Shown: in pieces, positions 25,201 to 31,200 of the stretch
How positions within the stretch are numbered: the first letter of the stretch is position 1
How the letters are laid out: each line of letters starts with the position of its first letter
Assembly (NCBI GenBank): GCA_949775045.1
Contig: OX459108.1
Span: 2,245,631-2,309,630, forward strand
Origin: Metridium senile
Taxonomy: Eukaryota > Cnidaria > Anthozoa > Actiniaria > Metridiidae
Reading direction: 5' to 3'
Length of the DNA: 64,000 bases
Position numbers and translations under genes: made by a program
Notes under the pieces: generated by a model
Database searches by the model: none
The model's input: the letters and a program-made list of their open reading frames with translations, nothing else
Told to the model about the DNA's origin: nothing

Positions 25201-25899
25201 ATAAAAATACTCAAAAATAACAATCAATTATGCATGATATAGAAATAAAAAAATTTAGCTAATCTAAAGAATGCTTACAAAATGAATGAAAATACGTCAC
25301 TACGTTTACTCATGCATGCATTCAATTCTTTTTGAAATATCAATATTAAGTAAATCATTTTCCATGACTTATTTTGAATAATCATTATTCGGATTTTAGT
25401 AATATTTTTTTAAAGTTTGATACTTTGGATTTGTTTGTGTTCAAGTTGGCATAGTAGAAATAGTAATATAAAAAATTAATACAAAACAATTAAATATTTA
25501 ACCTGCGACATTGAGAGTTAAAAATTGTTGCGTTGAAATTATATATAATACGTTTTGAGAGCAACACAATATTCAAAAATTAAAGACAAATATTGTCTAA
25601 CTTAATATTCAATTGACAAATCTGTCCAATAACTACTCACATTGAATCAGTTACATTAACAGAATATGCGATATGGTAAAATCATGGAATAGAAGCCAAT
25701 TTTAATTTGTATTTGGGAGTAAATCGCGCTGTTTTAAACACATGTACTATACCTGATGGAGCGAGATATGACCAAGATCGGTCGCTTCGACATTCGTAAC
25801 ACCATCATCTTTTTCGATGTTGTCCGGCAAAACTGGATGAATATGTTTCATCTTTTCGCTACTACCATTTTGCTCGTAGTTTTGTAGCTCAATGGACAT
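552..25899 (-). CDS. TRPA1: TRPA1-type ankyrin TRP channel, complete, 20 exons
   Basis: This encodes a non-selective cation channel of the plasma membrane, of the family that senses irritants or temperature. Coding exons are 25753-25899, 24546-24726, 23962-24314, 22809-23317, 21240-21423, 20666-20773, 20267-20355, 19102-19248, 12231-12342, 11063-11199, 10300-10415, 9385-9668, 8588-8735, 7666-7808, 5066-5187, 3479-3686, 2771-2932, 1526-1594, 1176-1343 and 552-755. All junctions are GT-AG, phases close and the total is 1196 aa, a usual family length. Exons 2-10 give many ankyrin repeats (TPLHYAA, TPLHLAA motifs). S1 is in exon 13, S2 in 14, S3 in 15, S4-S5 in 16, and the pore (MMIGEFDFDDLF) with S6 in 17 (residues about 997-1050). 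The first post-S6 exon reads IGLAVDDIKGVQDQALLKRQ, the TRP-like helix. The last exon is a coiled coil. The ATG at 25899 is the only Met near the start of exon 1. Exons were assigned by eye, so small alternative splice choices are possible. Confidence 0.93.
787..1010. repeat. (AACA)n/(AACC)n microsatellite
   Basis: AACA-type units degenerate through AACC and GAAC. The array lies in the last TRPA1 intron (756-1175). The Phe/Val/Leu-rich frames on the minus strand here are repeat translations. Confidence 0.9.
1035..1148. mobile_element. MITE copy, 'GGCCCxGGCAAACGG' family
   Basis: The segment contains AACAAATGTTGAAGCAAATG followed by GCCGTTTGTCCGGGCCTTAA. The same inverted-repeat end recurs at 44450-44690 and 55951-56100. 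Only one terminus is well preserved here. Confidence 0.55.
1389..1518. repeat. (GGAA)n microsatellite
   Basis: A nearly pure GGAA/GGAG array in the intron between TRPA1 exons 18 (1526-1594) and 19 (1176-1343). It ends only a few bases from the exon 18 splice donor. Confidence 0.95.
1600..2199. other. TRPA1 intron sequence, repeat fragments
   Basis: No gene is visible. A 25-nt inverted repeat around 1645-1725 (CTCTCGTAAGCGACCACC and its complement) marks a small foldback element. Segment 1905-2010 (AAAATATCCAGCCAC) recurs near 16240-16400. A G13 run sits at about 2015-2027. Confidence 0.5.
2200..2456 (-). mobile_element. tRNA-derived SINE, family B (minus strand)
   Basis: On the minus strand the head reads GGGTTCGATTCCCGGCC, a pol III B box. 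It is followed by a body (GATTACGTTGTGTTCTTGGG, CGTAAAGCCGGAGGTCCCGT) nearly identical to the copy at 19850-20172. The A-box side is at 2430-2456. A 40-bp piece of adjoining sequence (GTAGTATGCTGAGAC) recurs at 63317-63358. Confidence 0.75.
2471..2757. mobile_element. MITE, 'ATACACCTATTTCAAAAAT' termini, copy 1
   Basis: Terminal inverted repeats of about 23 bp: ATACACCTATTTCAAAAATG at the left and its complement ending at 2757. Length is 287 bp with no coding potential. A second copy is at 54693-54988. This copy begins only 13 bp inside the intron after TRPA1 exon 17. Confidence 0.85.
2945..3450. repeat. (GAT)n microsatellite
   Basis: Imperfect GAT/AAT trinucleotide array in the intron between TRPA1 exons 16 and 17. 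Poly-Met, Asp, His and Ile frames over it are not genes. Confidence 0.95.
4020..5040. repeat. 1-kb (GAT)n array with higher-order units
   Basis: A long GAT/GGT/AAT array with a higher-order period of roughly 60-90 bp (units ending in ATGACGATAATGAT recur from 4240 to 4880). It lies in the intron between TRPA1 exons 15 and 16. The 363-codon frame across it is a repeat translation. The last about 100 bp switch to CAT, the opposite orientation. Confidence 0.95.
5222..6625. repeat. 1.4-kb (GTAA)n satellite
   Basis: GTAA/GTAG tetranucleotide units with interspersed GTATTAGTAAGTAA spacers, giving a loose higher-order repeat. It occupies most of the intron between TRPA1 exons 14 and 15. On the plus strand it is a string of GTAAGT words. 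On the transcribed sense strand of TRPA1 it reads CTTACTTAC. Confidence 0.97.
6635..6811. mobile_element. MITE, 'TTTTCGACTTTCTGCGAACTC' family, copy 1
   Basis: Arms of about 45 nt flank an AT-rich centre: TCTGCGAACTCAGACATTCC on the left, and a complement ending GGAATGTCGGAGTTCGCAG on the right. Further copies are at 35203-35382 and 40153-40327. Confidence 0.8.
6995..7372. mobile_element. Tandem/inverted MITE copies, 'GGCTGCGTCGGTGTTTGATA' family
   Basis: A unit of roughly 95 bp (GGCTGCGTCGGTGTTTGATA ... ATTTGTAACACCGTAAA) occurs twice directly. It is followed by an inverted piece around a 7200-7270 foldback (TTTAGCCCTTCGTCGGAG). The same family is at 21472-21752. Confidence 0.75.
7378..7608. 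mobile_element. Foldback element with about 75-nt perfect arms
   Basis: The left arm starts GCTCGTTTCTCGCTTCCAC. The right arm ends with its exact complement, and the identity continues through CCTGGGAACGTAGTCTGTTG. An 80-bp centre separates the arms. It lies in the intron between TRPA1 exons 14 and 15. Confidence 0.85.
7893..8277. mobile_element. Nested-hairpin element, copy 1
   Basis: Contains ACTAACTACATTGAATCTGA, an inner inverted repeat (AACTTGACAGTG / CACTGTCAAGTT) and a second inverted repeat (ATCGTAAATTATCAAGACCT and its complement). A closely similar copy with the same two hairpins is at 43127-43497. Confidence 0.75.
8375..8555. mobile_element. Probable MITE with GGATTCGTGTGGAC inverted repeat
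   Basis: Inverted words GTCCACACGAATCC and GGATTCGTGTGGAC, with flanking CCGGAT/ATCCGG motifs, form an imperfect hairpin. No second copy is in the window, so the assignment rests on structure alone. Confidence 0.45.
8800..9380. repeat. (GAT)n microsatellite cluster
   Basis: Two GAT/AAT-rich blocks in the intron between TRPA1 exons 12 and 13. The Asp/Asn and Met/Ile frames here are repeat translations. The block ends at the exon 12 donor (9385). Confidence 0.95.
9747..10167. mobile_element. 421-bp MITE with about 100-nt inverted repeats
   Basis: The left end ACCACAGGGAACCCGGCTTT pairs with the right end AAAGCCGGGTTCCCTGTGGT. Complementarity continues inward through the CACAGGAAT and CCTAGGCACC segments. 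It lies in the intron between TRPA1 exons 11 and 12. There is no coding potential. Confidence 0.88.
10504..10693. mobile_element. Foldback MITE 'AGTTCCCTGCG'
   Basis: Arms AGTTCCCTGCGCCATCTTGA and its imperfect complement enclose a second matching run (GCAAAGGCCCGGCTA / CGTTCGTCTCGCTT). A partial copy lies at 32770-32850. Confidence 0.8.
10735..10845. repeat. Repeat fragment plus G tract
   Basis: Segment TTGAGGAGGGAGTCATTAAT ... GGTTGACCTATCAATG has an inverted relative at 48140-48235. It is followed by a G-run at about 10818-10842. Confidence 0.5.
11540..11602. repeat. Duplicate of the TRPA1 exon 9 donor region
   Basis: About 62 bp here match 12179-12241 almost exactly (GGTCACGCGGTCACGCAATA then CCTACCCTAGTTTTATC). 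The original covers the last 12 nt of TRPA1 exon 9 plus its splice donor and intron start. The copy therefore carries a second donor-like site downstream in the intron. Confidence 0.8.
11641..11890 (+). mobile_element. tRNA-derived SINE, family A, copy 1
   Basis: The A-box region is TGGCACAGTTGGTTAGTGCG and the B box is GAGTTCGATTCCCAGTGACC. The tRNA-like head is followed by a unique body (TTTCCGTGTAGCTTTAA, GGAGCACTGATTGAGAG) and a short TTTACTTTAC-type tail. A second copy is at 32553-32740. Confidence 0.85.
11890..12165. repeat. (CAC)n/(CAT)n microsatellite
   Basis: Trinucleotide array of CAC, CAT and TAT units in the intron between TRPA1 exons 9 and 10, starting directly after the SINE tail. 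Confidence 0.95.
12388..12792. mobile_element. 405-bp MITE 'GCCTTTTCTATATCGAGCAA'
   Basis: The left terminus GCCTTTTCTATATCGAGCAA is complementary to the right terminus ending TCGATATGAAAAGGC. The inverted region extends through the GGGACTGG/CCAGTCCC words. It lies in TRPA1 intron 8, next to exon 9. No gene is visible. Confidence 0.82.
12860..13460. repeat. Dispersed 'AAGAACC...GGCTAAA' repeat region
   Basis: The word TAAGAACC followed by TTAGCCTAAA or its complement recurs at least six times in both orientations. The same words recur at 63800-63890. No gene is visible. It abuts the left terminus of the ISL2EU element. Confidence 0.6.
13621..15381 (+). CDS. SWIM zinc finger / YqaJ-like nuclease of the ISL2EU transposon
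   Basis: Two exons, 13621-13949 and 14067-15381, encode 547 aa. The ATG has a good context (ACAAAATGGCG). The splice junction falls inside a SWIM-type zinc finger, CSCKAG|SGGHCNH (C-x-C-xn-C-x-H). The C-terminal half is a YqaJ/lambda-exonuclease-like fold with an RITASNFG start motif, GKQHE, the LGASPDG aspartate and the GLLEIKCP E-x-K motif, so the nuclease core looks complete. The VQGQLLLTG segment that follows is also typical. It is convergent with the transposase and starts about 55 bp inside the left terminus. Its stop codon lies in a long hairpin (15340-15458). By family knowledge it would process DNA during transposition; that role is inferred. Confidence 0.88.
15340..15458. repeat. 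Long hairpin spanning the YqaJ stop codon
   Basis: The last about 40 coding nt plus the 3' flank (CTGTATTTTGAACATACAAT ... AGTTTAAACGTTTAA) are repeated in inverted orientation immediately downstream, ending in CATGTTCAAAATACAG. The arms are about 53 nt. The loop between the arms is only a few nucleotides. Confidence 0.85.
15466..15622. mobile_element. MITE nested in the ISL2EU element
   Basis: The ends AACATGTTAAGGCCTGGG and CCCAGGCCTTAACATG are inverted repeats around an AT-rich centre. An AATAAA at about 15572 lies inside it and another follows at about 15658. Either could end the YqaJ transcript. Confidence 0.7.
15872..16090. repeat. Tandem duplication, period about 120 bp, two copies
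   Basis: The segment TTTGACTGTTAAGCGCTATA ... ATTATCATTAATCAATTATG occurs twice. Each copy contains a small hairpin AGCGCTATA / TATAGCGCT. Confidence 0.8.
16091..17295. other. Non-coding middle of the ISL2EU element
   Basis: AT-rich spacer between the two convergent genes. It contains a fragment of the repeat also seen at 1905-2010 (TATCCAGCCA) and a short foldback near 16255-16330. I see no open frame or RNA gene. Confidence 0.5.
17296..18904 (-). CDS. THAP-DDE transposase of the ISL2EU transposon
   Basis: Exons 18809-18904 and 17296-18702 encode 500 aa. The start MVHYCCVYNCKNN and the later VCSTHF supply the C2-CH zinc ligands of a THAP domain (C-x4-C and C-x2-H), split by the intron after DRLKK. 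A helix-turn-helix region follows (SISKANVSTIFITWMNYL). The DDE_4/IS5-like core shows D in VAIIDCTEIK, D in IMADKGFDIEE and E in HVERAIGKVRKF, so the catalytic triad appears intact. The protein ends shortly after the E motif, as usual. It starts about 120 bp inside the right terminus and is convergent with the nuclease gene. The function, cutting and pasting its own element, is inferred from the family. Confidence 0.9.
19340..19735. repeat. (GAT)n microsatellite
   Basis: GAT/GGT/AAT array in the intron between TRPA1 exons 7 and 8. A unit with GAAAGCAATGACGATGTTAA recurs four times. The Met-rich frame is a repeat translation. Confidence 0.95.
19850..20172 (+). mobile_element. tRNA-derived SINE, family B (plus strand)
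   Basis: The head GTGGCCTAGCGGTCAGCGTG gives an A box and GGGTTCGATTCCTGACC gives a B box. The body contains CGTAAAGCCGGAGGTCCCGT and a GCGCTATATAAATGTCAAAT 3' end. The minus-strand copy is at 2200-2456. It lies in the intron between TRPA1 exons 7 and 8. Confidence 0.85.
20785..21230. repeat. (CAT)n/(CAC)n microsatellite
   Basis: CAT/CAC array in the intron between TRPA1 exons 5 and 6, ending about 10 bp from the exon 5 donor. The Ser-, His- and Ile-rich frames are repeat translations. Confidence 0.95.
21472..21752. mobile_element. MITE, 'GGCTGCGTCGGTGTTTGATA' family, inverted copy
   Basis: The left arm AACTAGCATAGGCTGCGTCGGTG is followed by CACCGTAAAAAAATGTTGAC. The right arm is its complement, through the CAAACACCGACGCAGC words. 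It is the same family as 6995-7372. Confidence 0.75.
21752..21896. mobile_element. 145-bp MITE 'TAGAGTGATTTTCATATGAC'
   Basis: Perfect terminal inverted repeats, TAGAGTGATTTTCATATGAC at the left and its exact complement at the right, with the match running on through CGTG. It has apparently inserted at the edge of the previous MITE. Confidence 0.88.
22000..22490. repeat. (CAT)n/(CAC)n microsatellite
   Basis: Long CAT/CAC array in the intron between TRPA1 exons 4 and 5. Poly-His and poly-Asp frames are repeat translations. The stretch 22500-22805 that follows is AT-rich with repeated GTTCCC words and holds no gene. Confidence 0.95.
23450..23690. repeat. (ATTC)n/(ATCC)n microsatellite
   Basis: Tetranucleotide array in the intron between TRPA1 exons 3 and 4. 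The Ile/His/Ser frames over it are not genes. Confidence 0.92.
23683..23829 (-). pseudogene. Duplicated 3' tails of TRPA1 exon 3
   Basis: Segment 23775-23829, read on the minus strand, encodes AAKELLQTDEIRID followed by GTAAGT. This nearly repeats the end of exon 3 (AAKELLQSDEIRID, 23962 onward) with its splice donor. A more decayed copy is at 23683-23735. A fragment of the donor side recurs near 23870. None has an acceptor or the upstream half of the exon. Confidence 0.75.
24745..25060. repeat. (GGAT)n/(GAAT)n microsatellite
   Basis: Tetranucleotide array in TRPA1 intron 1, starting about 20 bp from exon 2. The Ile/His/Ser frames on the minus strand are repeat translations. Confidence 0.93.
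25061..25752. other. AT-rich remainder of TRPA1 intron 1
   Basis: Very AT-rich sequence without repeats that I can name and without an open frame of interest. Confidence 0.5.
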
Positions 25900-26815
25900 G
25901 GTTAGAAATGTTGTGGCGACGAATAATCACACGTAAATATTCATAACAGCCAGCCCGACTTGCAACCCCCAAAAAGCAAACAAGCGTTAAAAGGCGAGAA
26001 GTTGCCTGCGGTGGACGCTATCGCATCCCAACTGCGCGAAGTTTTACATAATGAGTCATGGACACAAAATGCATCAAAACGTTTTTGTTCCCTTCATAAA
26101 AGGAGTGAAAACTCCACACCCATCCCCCCAACAGACACACATCATACATACATCCTTTGTTACATCCATCCTTAGTTGAGCTGAAAGAATTCCTTATCAA
26201 AATCCAGATTCTAGATTTACAGGAATCAGTAACCTCCCTCTGCTAAGGTGTATTAGTCTAACATAATATATACTAGTTATAAAATGGTTTCGAGTGGCAT
26301 ACAGTGGAATACCTGTGTTTCCTAGTATATGGAAAGAAAATAGAAATGACGAGTGGGATATTCACGGTATGTCACGAGAAAATATTATATAACTATTTAA
26401 AATAAATGGGAAGAGGCAGTTGAATATCATTGAATATACACAGATTTCAAGCACTCTAGACTGTGAGCAGTCCCTACTTTTCCCTCCGGATTCCAAGGAA
26501 AATGAGAGAAAAATGAGCCTTTAAATAAAACATGGCCAAGCGGGGATTGGGGGTGAGAAGGGGAGGTTAGGGGCACTGTGAATCCAGAGGGAGAAGTAGG
26601 GACGATTCCCAGTCTAAAGCATTCTGATGGCCTGTATTTTTTATGATGTAGTATAGAGTATCTTATTCCATTATCTAAAATTACAATGATTTTTCAAAAT
26701 ACAAATGGAATGCATCTTTAAAAAAACACATGGAATGTATCTCTAAAAAAAAAAATGCAAATGAGCTCGCTTAATATACATATAATTATATATACATGCT
26801 TCAAAACTTAAGCTT
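25900..26815. other. Upstream flank of TRPA1
   Basis: This should contain the TRPA1 promoter and 5' UTR, but no clear TATA box or other element stands out. Short frames at 25960-26200 on both strands have no recognisable content. Segment 26450-26625 holds an imperfect inverted repeat with a CCTCCGGATT and CAGAGGGAGAAGTAGGGAC side. Confidence 0.4.
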
Positions 26816-26819
26816 ACTT

Positions 26820-27390
26820 CACACTAGCGATATAAGCATATTAAGCAACATACGCAGACTCAGTTGGGCTTTGCTCATTAGCCGCACTTGTCTTTTCTCA
26901 CACCTATTGCAGAAATGCTTTACTGAGTCTGCGTATGTTGCTTATGCTTATGTTGTTAGTGTGAACCAGACTTAACTATATAACAACATACACAAACTCA
27001 GTTGGGCTTTGTTCATATTGACCGCACTTGTCTTTTCTCACACCTATTGCAGAAATGCTTCACTGAGTCTGTGTATGTTGCTTATGCTTATGTTGTTAGT
27101 GTGAACCAGGCTTAACTATATAGCAACATACACAGACTCAGTTGGGCTTTGCTCATTAGCCGCACTTGTCTTTTCTCACACCTATTGCAGAAATGCTTCA
27201 CCGAGTCTGTGTATGTTGCTTATGCTTATGTTGTTAGTGTGAACCAGACTTAACTATATAGCAACATACAAAGACTCAGTTGGGCTTTGATCATTAGCCG
27301 CACCTGTCTTTTCTCACACCTATGGCAGAAATGCTTCACTGAGTCTGTGTATGTTGCTTATGCTTATGTTGTTAGTGTAAACCAGGCTTT
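26820..27390. repeat. Minisatellite of palindromic 138-140 bp units, four copies
   Basis: The word CAGTTGGGCTTTG recurs at about 26861, 26999, 27139 and 27277. In each unit AGCAACATACACAGACTCAG is followed about 80 bp later by its complement, so every unit can form its own hairpin. The array lies about 1 kb upstream of the TRPA1 start. Confidence 0.9.
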
Positions 27391-27539
27391 AAGCCTACAG
27401 TCAACATTGAAAGACTGTACAAATATAGCTTGTGTTGATCATGAAAACTAAACATCACCCCCCCCCCCCCCCCCTCCTTGAAACACTGACATTAAATATT
27501 GACAAAAGAAATCATAACCGTGACAAGTGTTTTAACTGA

Positions 27540-28160
27540 AGATATATACTTGTATTGACTGGCTACAGTCAAATTCTAAAGAATTTAGCGCATGCTATTG
27601 TTTTTTCCCTAGAAGCGTGCTGACATAGTTTACTTGTATTGACTGGCTGCAGTCAAATTCTAAAGAATTTAGCACATGCTATTGTTTTTTCCCTAGAAGC
27701 GTGCTGACATAGTTTACTTGTATTAACTGGCTGCAGTCAAATTCTAAAGAAAATATTGCAAGCTACATATATCAAGGCTTAGATTCAATCACAAGAACTG
27801 CAAATTAGTCTATCATCAAAATGATTATTCTACAAACACTGACTGATTCTAAATAATATATTCCTTTTTATCAAGGCTGAGGTCAGATTACGAAAACTGT
27901 GGACAGTCCTTTTCACAGTTCTTGTCGATCAACCTCAGCCTTGATAGCGTGTAATATATTCTTTAGAATTTGACTACAGCTCTAAGTAATAAGGAATATC
28001 CACATTATCAAACAATTGAGACACTTTCACAGGCTGTAGTCAAATTCTAAAGAATATATTGCATGCTATCGAGGCTGAGATTGATCGATGGCAACTGTGA
28101 AATGATCTATTGGCTTATTTTTTTTTTACTAAAACTTTTGGCTGCAGTTAAATTCTAAAG
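27540..28160. repeat. Repeat cluster 'GGCTGCAGTCAAATTCTAAAG'
   Basis: The word GTCAAATTCTAAAGAATxTA occurs six or more times. Three copies form an 88-bp tandem repeat at 27555-27745. Others are joined to GCATGCTATCGAGGCTGAG and its complement. Related pieces are at 37800-37880 and 38205-38260. No gene is visible. It lies between TRPA1 and the ISCU stop codon. Confidence 0.75.
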
Positions 28161-28253
28161 AATATATCACACCCTAGAATCATATTTGAATGTATTAAGA
28201 TTGTTTGATTGTTGTCAATCAAACCATAATTCCTGTTACTTAAACATGTATTT

Positions 28254-31200
28254 CTATGCATGTTTCTTGGAATCTTGCTTTACTTTGTAGTCATTAAGTG
28301 CAGCTTTTATGGCATCTTCAGCAAGCACTGTAAAAAAGACAAAAGAATTTGAGTGCAAACGGTTTTGTAATCAAATTCCAATGTACTGTAATTGTTAATT
28401 TAAGATGGCTACTTAGAGTTTTGAGAGATTATACACTGAATCAAAATATGAAAACAAGGCCAGCCAGTCAAGAACAATAGTCATTAAAATTGGACGCCAT
28501 TTTTCAATTCAGTCTTTACACCCTATGCAAAAAGGCAATTCCTTTTTTAATCAGTATTAGAAGACACCATTGCTTTTATTAGAAAGAGCACATCGAAATT
28601 AGTCGTATTCCAAACTTTCAATGTAGTAACATAAACTGATCAAAAGTTACAGTTTTTTGAATTTATAAAGACTTGGCTTAAAATTTGCTCTTGGGCCTTT
28701 AGAGCTTTGCTTTTGCGTACTTTTTGGTACATTTTAAATGCTGATAACTCTGGAGTGATTCAATATATGACAACATTACTCTACCAAACTACTAATTTAG
28801 ACATGCTCCTTCTTGTACAGGGAAAAATTATTGAAATATTTTATTGTTTATGGTGTTTCATGTTGCTCTTTCCCAGTACCTTGCTCTTTTTGCATAGGGC
28901 ATATATAGTCAAGAATAAATAGTTAGCTCTGAGTCATTTCTCAAACTTACTTGAGCAATGGAGCTTGACTGGAGGCAGAGATAGCTCCTTAGCAATGTCA
29001 GTATTCTTGATATCTGTTGCTTCGTTAACCTGGTTGTAAACACAATTCATGACAATGCATTTGTTAATTACAACAATAAGAACAATAACAAACAGGTTCC
29101 CATTTAAATCTGTACTTTCCCATTTAAATCTGTACTTTCCCATTTAAATCTGTACTAATGCAAATTTTGTTAATGTGTGCTAAACACACAGATCAACCAA
29201 TCAGAGAAGTTCACTTCAGAAATAATATACTCTGATTGGTTGATCTGTGTGTTTAGCACACATCAACACAATTTGCATAAGTACAGATTTATATGGGAAA
29301 GAACAGATTTAAATGGGAAAGTACAGATTTATATGGGAAAGTACAGATTTAAATGGAACCTGTTAACAATACATTGAAATGGAGGATTTAGATATGATAA
29401 TTCTGATCACAGTACTGATAATGATGATGGTTATAGTACAGGTGATAACAATATAACAATGATAGTGATGGTGATGATAACCATGACAATAATGATAGCT
29501 GTACCGATAATAACATCTGATGATGAAAATTATGGTGATGATGAAAATGATAGTGACGATGATGATAACAATGACAATAATGATAGTACTAATAATGATG
29601 ATGATTGTAGTACAGGTGATAATAATGATAGTGGTGATGCTGATGACAATAATGATAGCAGTACCAATAATGATGATGATGAAAATGATAGTGATGATGA
29701 CTATGATAAAGATGACAATAATGATCAAGCAGTACAGATTATGACAATGATAGTGATGATGACTATGATGGTCCCAGTACTGATAATGATGATGATTGTA
29801 GTACAGGTGATAATAATGATAGTAATGATGATGATAACAATGACAATAATGATAGCAGTACCAATAATGATGATGATGAAAATGATAATGATGATGACAA
29901 TGATAACGATGACAATGATGATTGTAGTACTGATAAAGATGATGGTTGTAGTACAGGTGATAATAATGATAGTGATGATGATGATAACAATAACAATAAT
30001 GATAGCAGTACCGATAGTGATGATGATGAAAATGATAGTGATGATGACAATGATAACGATGACAATAATGATTGCAGTACGGATGATGACAATGATAGTG
30101 ATGATGATGATAACAATGACGGTAGAGGAATCAATAATGATGATGAAAATGATAGTGATGACAATAACAATGACAACAAGGATTGCAGTGCAGATGATGA
30201 TAATGATACTTATGATGATGATAAATTACAATGATGAACGTGATATGAGGTTATCCGTCACAGATAAGAGACTAGTAGTATGTTATTCATTTGCCTCACA
30301 AATGTCGAAGGTTTGAGCCGCAACAGTTTCAACTGCTACTCCTTGTATTGTCTTCATCAGGTGATGGGTAGACTAGAATTATGCACCTATCAATGTCTTG
30401 CCCCAACAGGGGGAGTGCGAGTGTTTTTTTGACAATACAATACAATATGTTCTGCGTCCACAACAGTAAATATATGAGTAAGTATATGAATTTGACGTCC
30501 CCAGGATTCGGGCTATTGACAAAAAGATATCAAAAATATCAATAGCCCCTAGGTAAGCCTGCACTCCCCCCGTTGGAGCAAGACATTGATAGGTGCATTA
30601 ATTAGGTCTTATATATTGGCTGTAGTATTCCTTTAAGGATCACAACAGGGATAATAGTTCACTTAATACTTACTGATTTTCCTTTGATCCATTCGGTAGC
30701 CAGAGAGCTTGAAGCAATCGCTGATCCACAACCAAATGTCTTGAATTTTGCTTCAATGATTTTACCATCGTCATCAACTTTTATCTGCAAAGAAAATAAA
30801 ATTCTTCAAGACAGGCTGATAAGTACATGGACAGGAGAATGATGCTCTGCAAAAGCAGGTATTGTTTGATGTAAGAACGCCAGGGAAAGGATGGAACAAC
30901 ATCGAAAAGCTCCTGTGTGTCGATACACACCAGGCAAGACGTATGATGATGGACAAAACAGCCCTACAGCAACTGATTAGAGTTCGCTTTACAACACCAA
31001 CCAATCAGAAGCGCCTCAAGGCCAACAATGTGCCTCGTGGGAAAAGATGATGATGATGATGCCTCCGGCACAACAGCCTGGTCTCGGGGGCATTTACTTA
31101 CCATTTTCATGGTAGCAAATGTGCACCTCCGTATATTTGTAATATAAGAGCTTATAGCATACTTTTCTATTTAACTCCAAACTCATTCTATTCCCATTAT

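Noticed and set aside
26820..27390. CRISPR-like array
   Set aside because: Regular spacing and palindromic units, but the whole unit repeats without unique spacers and the genome is eukaryotic. The same reasoning applies to 39335-40145.
29459..30316. 285-codon Asp/Asn/Met frame
   Set aside because: It is a translation of the (GAT)n array in an ISCU intron.
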